Below are positions 48,000 through 64,000 of a stretch of 64,000 nt of DNA, in pieces. The notes below the pieces were generated by a model, which saw nothing but the letters and a program-made list of their open reading frames with translations, had not been told where the DNA came from and made no database searches. The stretch is taken from positions 32,280,927 to 32,344,926 of the forward strand of contig CM022671.1 of assembly GCA_012295275.1 (NCBI GenBank), in the 5' to 3' direction. Position 1 is the stretch's first letter; every line of letters starts with the position of its first letter. The translations under genes were made by a program, and so were the position numbers. The stretch is from Chrysomallon squamiferum (taxonomy: Eukaryota; Mollusca; Gastropoda; Neomphalida; Peltospiridae).

Positions 48000-48600
48000 A
48001 TAACGGCAGTGATTAATTACAAGCCTGTATTTAACGAACACAGACAGACCTGTTGTATTTAACGAAACATACAGACCTGTTGTATTTAACGAAACAAACA
48101 GACGTAAAGGCCAGTGTGTTCGCATAAATTGCGGGCTAAAGTATATGAGTGTGTCAGACATATTAATGAAACAGTTATAGGCCTTCTGCGTTTAAAACTA
48201 TAAGAGGTAATTTATGTTAATGAAACAATAAAGACCTTCGGCTATAAAGGCTATTTACATTAAAGGCAAAATAAAGGCTATTTACATTAAAGGCAAAATA
48301 AAGGCTATTTACATTAAAGGCAAAATAAAGGCTATTTACATTAAAGGCCTAATAAAGACTGTTAACGTTGATGACAAAATAAAGGCTGTAAACACCACCA
48401 TCAAAACACGCCATTTGCTGTCAAAACATGGGCCTTCGGCACCCACGGCTCTTAGTATTTACAAATAAATATATTTAAAAAAAAAAAGAAAAAGAAAGGC
48501 TGATATTAACAAAACCGCTAGGCCTATATATTAAAAGAAAGAAAAAAAATAAACTCGGTTTTAACAAAACAGTAATGGAATATTTATGAGCCTGCATAAA
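48000..48600. repeat. Degenerate 27-bp minisatellite
   Basis: Perfect 27-bp units starting AAAGGCTATTTACATT at 48246, 48273, 48300 and 48327. A related 27-bp unit (TATTTAACGAAACATACAGA type) repeats at about 48026-48110, and diverged units (ATTAATGAAACAGTTATAGG type) link the two. Confidence 0.7.
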
Positions 48601-48699
48601 AAAAATAGCAGTAGTAGGTCCTATAAATAGAATTAGATCGTGTAACTTAATACAGGCCATGCCAGTATAAAAAATTGTGGTAATTTAATGTAACCGAGT

Positions 48700-48862
48700 A
48701 CTTGTAACAACTTTTTTTTTCCTTTTTTTTTTTAAATTTTATTTATTTATTTTTATTTATTTTTTTTTTTTATTCATGTTTATTGTCATAAAAAGAATTT
48801 TAATATTATTTTATAACGAAGATTATTTAAATAATAATAATAATAATAAAAATAATAATAAC

Positions 48863-48894
<32 letters not shown>

Positions 48895-49285
48895 CAAAGC
48901 GATTGCCATTAGTAACAGAAATGACGTGAAACAATAATTATGACTGGGTTACTGTTATTAGCGTTTATATTTTTTAACGTTTGATATAAAACAGATTAGA
49001 TATATGTTATTACAAACTGTGCACCGTTACACCACGAACTTATTAAACTGCGCATTAACTTCCATCGTCATAACATAAACAAATATAAGGTATAGTTTAC
49101 CAGATGAGGATCTACGCAAGACTGAAAGAGCGGGAACGTGTCTGAATTACCAGATTAGTTTTTATACATTTGATTAGATTTTTTTATATAATTTATTTAT
49201 TTAATTTATTTATTTTTAAAATTCACAGCAATTATTTACTATTTTTATTGCGTTAGCCTCTTTGTGAAAACATTTAAAACAGGAA
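48700..49285. other. AT-rich, gene-free
   Basis: T-rich and A-rich tracts, including a poly(A) run near 48866-48889. Nothing else seen. Confidence 0.6.
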
Positions 49286-49560
49286 ATGGAGTCTCTAGTT
49301 ACCTCCCCTGGTTCCGCCGCTGATTCACCCAAATGTAGGTGCAGCCGCTTAGTCAGGAGACTCAGATACGTCATCGTTCACACCGCAGGTTTTTTTTTTT
49401 TTCAAAACTCGCAGCACCGTCTGTTTTTCCTTTTTAAGATAACGAAGCGTCCAGGCAGACGCGAGTTCAAGATGTTATTCATCTGCTTCGATGGGGCACC
49501 GAGGGCAGTGGGCTCGCCTCCTTCTTTCGGGCGCCTATAAGGAAATAATTCGAAAGGTGT
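49286..49560. other. CpG-containing island of unknown nature
   Basis: Sharp rise in GC with open frames of 60-84 codons on both strands. On the minus strand a TTATTTCCTTATAG acceptor-like sequence precedes an open frame starting RRPKEGGEPTALGAPSK. No matching donor found. Could be an exon, a repeat fragment or a promoter. Confidence 0.2.
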
Positions 49561-49689
49561 AAAATAACTATGTTCTTTGTTCCTTATTAACATGCTAATC
49601 TGGCCTAATTGATTGTGTTTTAACTCAGTTTCCGGTGGCTTTCTTAAACGTGTTGTAATCAGATGTTCTTTTGACTAGTATAATTAGTA

Positions 49690-50560
49690 GTCCCTATTCT
49701 ATATAGTCAGAGAATTAAAGCAGTATTCCCTATACTTAAGATCGAGAAAATCCAGTCTTCGGTACTCATATAATGATGCATTCCAACAAACTGTTTTCCC
49801 TACTGGTACATTTTTGCCTAATCTGTATAGCTACAGAATTAATATAATATTCCCTATACTTCGAAGCAAGAAAATTCTCTCTCGAATTCGTATAAAATGT
49901 ATAACCAATTCCCTATTACATTTGTACAGCATACTGTTGATAATATATTATTATGTCTTCCCGGAAATTCTGATAGTGAAATACCTGACAACTCAGAGAC
50001 CCCTAGCCCCTGCATATCAAATTTACTTTAACCATCTCTTATTCGTATTTTCACTGTACGATCCACTTTTATTACATATCCGTTGTTCAAGTAATTTTGA
50101 TCTACCATACGCTGTGGTCATATCAAATATGATTCACCATTATTTTTTTATTTTTGCAATTTACCATTCTGCATCCTGTTGCTGTATCAGATATCGTTTC
50201 ACCAGCTATTTTTATTATATTGTGTAGATAATACACTCTCTTCCATAAAATCAGTTGTACAGGTCAGTTCGATCTTGTGGCCATATCAAACATTATCCAA
50301 CCAATCGTTTCTGATTTGCCAAAAAAAAAAGAAGAAAAAAAAAAGAAATTCAGATTTATTACATATTGCAGACAAGATATATGTCTTCCTACGAAATCAG
50401 TTCCTATGTTATACACTAAGTTTCAGTTTTATAATTAGATAATAAATTTATTTCCACAAATTGCGTTCTTGATTTGGCAGACAGCTTCAACTTCAGTGCT
50501 TTGTGGGCGGGTCAAATGTCATTCAAGCAAATCCTAAATTAAAGTTATTACACGGGGTGG
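49690..50560. repeat. Very degenerate long-period tandem repeat
   Basis: GAATTAAAGCAGTATTCCCT near 49712 recurs as GAATTAATATAATATTCCCT near 49836 (period 124). TGTGGTCATATCAAATAT (50112) resembles TGTGGCCATATCAAACAT (50276). No gene. Confidence 0.4.
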
Positions 50561-53115
<2,555 letters not shown>

Positions 53116-53689
53116 AAACCCATTATGATCGCTGGCGCAATCAGAGAACGTATTAGCAAGATAGGGTGACAAGATAATTTTCGATATTTTTGGACACTGA
53201 CACAAAATGCAGTTTTTAGGGAACGGAACTACAATTACTTCAATATATTATTTGTTATACAAATAAATTGTTGTTATTTAAGAACTGTTTTATTTTGATT
53301 TATATGCGTGAGTGTAATACTGTTTTGATAGCGCTGAGTTGATAAATAAAACAGTTAATTTCCTTTAATGTTTGTGTTATTTAGAATTGCAGGATGTTAA
53401 AGAAATTACGGCTTACTGTCTTAATATATAAGCTGTATGCTACGTGTGTATGTATGTATGTATATGTATGTGTGTGTGTGTGTGTATATATATATATACA
53501 CACACACGTGAATATATAATGTGTGTATCTATATACATAGGTGTGTGTGTGCATCTATGTACATACTACACATACACATACATATATATGTGTGTGTCTG
53601 CATGTGTATATTCATATGATCTACACACACATACATACACTCATAAACAGACACACACACACACACATATCCATCCATCGGCCAGTGAG

Positions 53690-54200
53690 AAAGAATTAAG
53701 AACAGAGTGTGAGTGTATTCTGGGGGTCGCACGTAAAGTTAACGAGTTAAACAGTTCGCGGAAGAGGAGTGGAACCAGAAACACGCGTCCTCTTCAAACT
53801 GACGGATTAGAAACGGCGGTCTTCGCAGACCTTTCTTTCCTCAAAGCAAACACTCATTATTATCTGACACGACGCTGCCTCGCCCTGCGTTTTGTACTCG
53901 CGATCGATGGAACATCCATGACTAATGAATTCAGCTAAACATTTGTTGCAAACAGTCGATATCAAATAGCAGTTGAAAACCGCAGTTTAGTCGAAAAAGA
54001 AGATTACCCGATAACCATCGCTTGTGTCGTCTGACCGCTGGCCTTTTCAGAAGGCTTAAATAAAACGTAGCAGTAGCAGACGATGCCAGCGGTGTTGAAG
54101 TTGTGTCGTGAAAGAAAAGATTACGTGGCAGCTGTTACAAGCTGGTGTTCATTAACTGTACAAAGCTTAAACGCTAAATTAGTTGAAAGTAAATAAATGG
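53690..54200. other. Non-repetitive CpG-containing stretch
   Basis: Follows (CA)/(TATG) repeats. An open frame from 53444 to 53938 owes its first half to the repeats; its second half is non-repetitive but unrecognised. A short frame starting MPAVLKLCRERKDY at 54084 ends by 54195. No splice-supported gene model. Confidence 0.3.
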
Positions 54201-54207
54201 CAATATT

Positions 54208-54425
<218 letters not shown>

Positions 54426-54872
54426 AGAAAGCTGTAGTAAAAGTGGGACTATCTTGCGAGTATCGTATTTCCAAGGAAGAAAATGTAATACGTTAATTGG
54501 AAAGTAAAATAAACACTAGTATTAGCAGTAGATAATGTAGATGTTAATGGCGCAAATTGAAAACATTTATGTTAGTGTTGGTAATAGTTGTTTTAGTCGA
54601 AGTAACAGTATAATGGTGGTGGTAGCTTCGGAGTGAGTGGTAGCAGTAGCTGCAGCAGTGGTAGCAGCAGTAGTAGTAGTAGAAGCAGAAGTACGTAAAA
54701 ATATTGCAATAAGAATAGCTGATTAATAAATAACAATGTGCACTGACTAATTTTTCATTCTGACTTTCATCTATTCTATCAGACATCCAACTTTTCTAAT
54801 AACTGTGATGCTGTCATTCATTTTCCATTTTCACTGAGGTGTCAATCATTTTGTGAAACCCTCTTTTTTCAA

Positions 54873-55619
54873 ACTGTGACCCAGTCTATCATTCTAACTG
54901 TGAACCAGTCAATCATTCTAACTGTGAACCAGTCTATCATTCTAACTGTGAACCAGTCTATCATAATAACTGTGAACCAGTCCTGATAGTAACTGTGAAC
55001 CAGTCTATCATAGTAACTGTGAACCAGTCTATCATTCTAACTGTGAACAAGTCATATTGTAACTGTGAACCAGTCTATCATTATAACTGTGAACCAGTCT
55101 GTCATTATAACTGTGAACCAGTCCATCATTCTAACTGTGAACCAGTCCATCATTCTAACTGTGAACCAGTCTGTCATTATAACTGTGAACCAGTCTATCA
55201 TTCTAACTGTGAACCAGTCTGTCATTATAACTGTGAACCAGTCCATCATTCTAACTGTGAACCAGCCTATCATGCTAACTGTGAACCAGTCAATCATTCT
55301 AACTGTGAACCAGTCTATCATTCTAACAGTGAACCAGTCTGTCATTTTAACTGTGAACCAGTCCATCATTCTAACTGTGAACCAGTCCATCATTCTAACT
55401 GTGAACCAGTCAATCATTATAACTGTGAACCAGTCTATCATTCTAACTGTGAGACAGTCTGTCATTATAACTGTGAACCAGTCAATCATTCTAACTCTGA
55501 ACCAGTCAATCATTCTAACTGTGAGACAGTCTGTCATTATAACTGTGAACCAGTCTATCATTCTAACTGTGAGACAGACAGTCTATCATTCTAACTGTGA
55601 GACAGACAATCTGTCATTC
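54873..55619. repeat. 24-bp minisatellite, about 30 copies
   Basis: Unit AACTGTGAACCAGTCTATCA plus TTCT, with variants at a few positions (CTA/CCA/CAA/CTG; TTCT/TATA; GAACCA/GAGACA). Because 24 is a multiple of three, at least three frames stay open for 170-210 codons (NCEPVYHS-type repeats on plus, FTVRMIDW-type on minus). I regard these as artefacts of the period. Confidence 0.95.
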
Positions 55620-60000
<4,381 letters not shown>

Positions 60001-60199
60001 TACGCTAAGTCGTGTTTATTTTACCGTAATTCACAATTCGATGATGCGACAGTGAAAACGTTTTCAGCAGACTGCCATTTACGTGATGAACGAAATGATT
60101 ATAACGGTACAAGCACACGCGCAGAATGTGGGCGACCCGGTCAAAGTAGCAGATGCCGTTGTCGTTGTTTTTATGGATTTTTTTTTTTTTTTTAATCGC

Positions 60200-60412
60200 C
60201 GTACGTGAAACGCCATTGGACGGGAGTGGCGATGACGTCACGGGATTCGCAGATTAATTGTAACAAATAATATTACGGTTATTCGTACGGGAGAGAGAGT
60301 GTACCTATTAAGCAGGTAACATTTGACAGGTGTCGAATGGTTTGTTAGCGGTATCAGCTGTTTGTGGAAGTTCGTTACAGTTGCCTTCGTTTTCGTGGTT
60401 TCCAACAGTCAC
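60200..60412 (+). promoter_or_regulatory. Candidate promoter with CCAAT, CRE and first exon donor
   Basis: CpG-rich. CCATTGG (inverted CCAAT) at 60213-60219 and a perfect CRE, TGACGTCA, at 60233-60240. Downstream, CAC|GTAAGTACT gives a strong donor with exon end at 60412, so 60270-60412 may be a non-coding first exon of a plus-strand gene whose coding exons lie beyond the window or in later sequence I cannot identify. Confidence 0.35.
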
Positions 60413-60539
60413 GTAAGTACTGAAATAGTCTACTAATTTAATGTGGGTTAAAGGGTGTACGCTTGTGTGCAAATGGAATGATCTGTGCGCGTGTGTGGGT
60501 TAATTTAATGTATATCTATATATTAGATATATATAAATA

Positions 60540-60544
60540 CGCAC

Positions 60545-60587
<43 letters not shown>

Positions 60588-60735
60588 TACATACATATAT
60601 TGTCACACCCACGTACATACATACATACATACATATATTGTCACACCCACGTACATACATACATACATACATATATTATACACACATACATACATACATA
60701 TACATACATGTACACCATACACACACGCACTCCCA
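60540..60735. repeat. (CA)n and 38-bp tandem units
   Basis: (CA)n at 60555-60582 followed by two and a half copies of a unit made of (CATA)n plus TATTGTCACACCCACGTA. Confidence 0.8.
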
Positions 60736-62069
60736 CATGCACACCTAACTTACCACATCCAGTATTTCGGTGCAGTAACTCCGATATCATCCATGACTAA
60801 GTGTTAGATTACATACAGGGACCAGATGTTTCATGAATCATGTCTATTTCGTTATTGTAACTGTAGGCGTACTTGAAACTAACTTTTAAACCACATATTT
60901 TTTTTACATATTTGTCAAATATATACAAGATATCAAACAAACATTTTCCTTTCTTTCATACTCAACTATTTTCCTTTTCATTTTTTTGTTCTTTCCTCTT
61001 TGCTTCTATTTTCTTTCTTTTTTAATTCGTTTACCTTTTTTCTTTCCCTTTAAAAAATCTCATTCTTTTCTCTCTCTCTTTTTTTTTTTCATAAATTTGT
61101 TCGTTCGTTCTTTCTTTTTCTTTTCTTTTTTCTTTTCTTTTCTTTTTATTTGCTTTTAATCTAGTTCTTTCTGTTATTTTTATTAAGTCTCTTTCAGTTA
61201 GTTTTTCCATCCTTCTTTCTCTCTTTCTCTCTTTCTCTCTATCTTTTTCTGCATGTGTCATATAAACAGACTCGCATTACGTTGAATATCTCTCACGTGA
61301 ACAAATTTCTTGCGCCCCAAAAACATAACCTGTGCTATCGTAAAAACTCGATATCAAAATTTCAAAAACGTATGAGATACTAGAAACATAAAACACACTC
61401 ATATTGGGTAAATAAAACATATAACTTAGCTAATAAAACGTATATTACATAGACAACCAATAGATAATTTTAATTTTATGTCCTGGGCTGTCGTTAATTT
61501 GTTCATAACTAAAACTGAACCGTGGCAATCTAAACATGCGTGACTTCTAATGTTAATTTTACTTTTCTTTCTTCTTTCTTTCTTCCGTTTTTCGTTCAGT
61601 CCTTTCTTCTTCTTCTTCTTTTATTTTGCCTTTCTTTTTCTTTTTCGATTAGATAAATTGTTGTGAGTTACTGAAGCACTATACATTGCGAAAGAAATGA
61701 CGGGAAACTAATAAAATACAGAAATTATTGAATTGTTTCATCTTGTATTAAATACTGGATCAAATATGAAGAAAAAAGTTACATATGCTGAGTGTACTGT
61801 GTGCATGCATACGATATCCATCTGTTATTCAAGTTACATATAGAGACGTATACATACATAGGTATATGTGAACGTTCCTCTTTTTTTCTCTACGTATCTA
61901 TCTGTATATCTGCCTGTGAGTCTATCTATCTATCTGTCTATCTACACACACACACACACATTTATATAGAAACAGATAGACTGGCACACACAGACAATCT
62001 GTCCGACTGTTTGTCTTTCTTCCTCTTTCTTCTTTCTCATTCTCTTTATTTTTGTATGTGTGTGTATAT

Positions 62070-62080
<11 letters not shown>
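60736..62080. other. Gene-free stretch with pyrimidine tract
   Basis: A long plus-strand pyrimidine tract (TTTCTTT and CTTTCT types) at 60940-61250, imperfect (CTAT)/(CA) repeats at 61915-61965. No exon recognised. Confidence 0.5.

Positions 62081-62081
<1 letters not shown>

Positions 62082-62146
<65 letters not shown>
62082..62146. repeat. (AT)n microsatellite
   Basis: Uninterrupted AT dinucleotide array. Confidence 0.95.
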
Positions 62147-62147
<1 letters not shown>

Positions 62148-62993
62148 GTGTCTCTCTCTATTGATTTATTGCTCTACAACTATAGCTTTTGTATTTACAT
62201 AACACGAACAAACAATTCTTCCAGACTTTCACCGGTCGGTCGTTATCACTTATGTACTCTCGTTTCCTTATTCGTTGCACATATTTACTGAAAAAATATT
62301 CGTCTATTTGTGGCTGGATGCTATCTCCTGACTGTTATCAGAGATCTACGCAACTCGGAACAGTGTGTGTGTGCGTGTATATTTATGTCCTCCATTAGCT
62401 CTGTCTGAAAACCGAGTGAGCACCCGATGAACTCTGAGTGTTAATAAAGCGAGACGAATTGCCTCTTTTCCCAAGCTCGAACCAAGAATCGTCAATTATT
62501 TGCTTTTTTGCAGGTGCAAATGGCGTCTAGGAACTGGTTAATGTTTATCAGTAAATCTTTTTGACTGTTCATCCGTGATTCTCGGAAACGTAAACGTAGT
62601 TAGATAGCAAAGAAAAATATTGCCATGCTGTTTGGTTCGTGTACTCTTGTGGGTTTGTTTTTCTGCTCAAGTGATTAATAGTTTTAAATGTGGTGTGTCT
62701 GCGCTGAATAAACTTTAATATATATATATATAATTATATAATTTTATGTTCTGGTTAAAGTTTATTTTGATCATTATCATCATCATCATCATCATCATCA
62801 TTATTATTGTTGTTGTTGAAAAAACAACAACATATGCGTCTGATAAAATGAAAATGTTGCACATTCATTTTTTATTATCTTGTGAACTCGTTCCTTTTAT
62901 GTTATCAAATTAAAAAATGAATAATACAAAAAATCTGAAGAAAATCATATGAAAGAAAAGAAAGAACAAAACATTGCGAATACACACACACAC

Positions 62994-63024
<31 letters not shown>

Positions 63025-63084
63025 TATGTATATATGTACACACACACATATAGATATATATTATTTTGTTTATTTACTTCCTTT
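62147..63084. other. Gene-free stretch
   Basis: Non-repetitive CpG-containing sequence at 62200-62660 with no coding signal; (CAT)n at 62777-62800; (CA)/(AT) repeats at 62982-63062. Confidence 0.5.
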
Positions 63085-63385
63085 TTTCCAAACGTCAATC
63101 CGTGCATTAATTTTAATTATTTAACCCTTATCTTAAAAACAGAGTCATCGTCTAAGTCTGATAATTCTGTCTAATTCTACGACATTGTCTGACTGTGTAT
63201 GGAACACGTCAGTTCTAATGACGGATTTGAATAACTGATTTGAATAACTGAATAAGTAACAAGATTTTATCGCATCTGTGTACGAAGTATTCGAGATGTT
63301 TCAGCCACGACACAAGAACACACAAATAAATTCTATTCCCACAAGACTCAAATACATTGACATTGTTTTTTTCTGGGATTTTTAC
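63085..63385 (-). mobile_element. Dispersed element, copy 2 (inverted)
   Basis: Reverse complement of 40789-41092, sharing landmarks such as GACATTGTCTGACTGTGTAT, the ATAACTGATTTGAATAACTG direct repeat and GATGTTTCAGCCACGACAC. Here there is no (AAAT)n tail and the end differs (AAGATAAGGGTTAAATAA). Confidence 0.5.
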
Positions 63386-63691
63386 TATCTGTCAAACTTT
63401 GGTTTCTCATTTGGAAGGATTAGTTTGGATTAAGAGATTTTAAGGAAGATTATAGAATTTTGACTTAAACCTTAAAATGACTTTCATGTATGCATGTTTG
63501 TGTCTTTGTAAATAGGAATTATTTGGTATTATTATTATTGTACTTATTTTATTACTACTATTTTTATTTTGTTTTAATGTTGCAACTTTTACAGCTACAT
63601 TTTTTACTACAATAATTATTGACACTTTTATAATTCGCCTGCTGTTGGTATTTATTTATTTACTACATTCCTATTAGAATATTGTCCAGAA

Positions 63692-63838
<147 letters not shown>

Positions 63839-64000
63839 CCTATCTCTCTCTACCTATCTTTCTATCTTTCTGTCTACCTATCTCTCCTTCTTTCTGTATG
63901 TTGCGAATGTGTGTTCCAAATAAATTGTAATTTGGTTACGTGAAACACAGAAACAAATTACCTAGCATTTCTAGAGAATCAAATGATTACTGCTAACGTA

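Noticed and set aside
48000-48600. CRISPR-like spaced repeats
   Set aside because: Units are contiguous and degenerate with no unique spacers, and the DNA is eukaryotic.

Overview
Eukaryotic nuclear DNA, AT-rich and crowded with microsatellites: (ATT)n, (CT)n, (CA)n, (CATA)n, (ACT)n and (AAAT)n tracts occur every kilobase or so. The genes have small spliced exons with GT-AG introns, signal-peptide exons, TATA boxes and AATAAA signals. The repeat texture and the DsbA-like secreted protein suggest a lophotrochozoan, perhaps a mollusc. That is inference; no sequence here fixes the species.

Layout. 1-6.1 kb has no recognisable gene. 6.1-41.65 kb is a tandem array of four related blocks, all genes on the minus strand. 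A full block holds two genes: a four-exon secreted DsbA/thioredoxin-fold protein (CPxS active-site region, TGTP cis-proline loop), and downstream of it a three-exon gene for a secreted peptide of about 90 residues with six cysteines (C-x9-C-x4-C-x15-CC-x7to9-C) that I cannot assign to a known family. Blocks I (6.1-15.5 kb) and IV (29.2-41.65 kb) keep both genes. Block II (15.5-23.2 kb) has lost DsbA exons 1-2. Block III (23.2-29.2 kb) has lost all DsbA exons through two deletions that end in microsatellites. The cysteine-rich gene survives in every block and has expanded its first exon: nine signal-peptide exons serve four mature exons, eight of them with their own TATA box, four in a row in block III.

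41.65-64 kb holds no gene I can name. It has microsatellites, a 24-bp and a 27-bp minisatellite, an inverted copy of a roughly 300-bp dispersed element also present in block IV, and a few CpG-containing islands that look like promoters or enhancers (paired MEF2-type sites near 46.6 kb; CCAAT plus CRE followed by a splice donor near 60.2-60.4 kb).

The main result is the peptide family. Signal exon, introns and 3' UTR are almost identical between copies while the mature exon and the short C-terminal exon are strongly diverged, as in toxin, defence or reproductive peptide families; the biological role is unknown. Exon duplication, mini-exon creation, splice-site shifts and one interleaved segment (31.1-31.86 kb, possibly an assembly artefact) all fall in this array.
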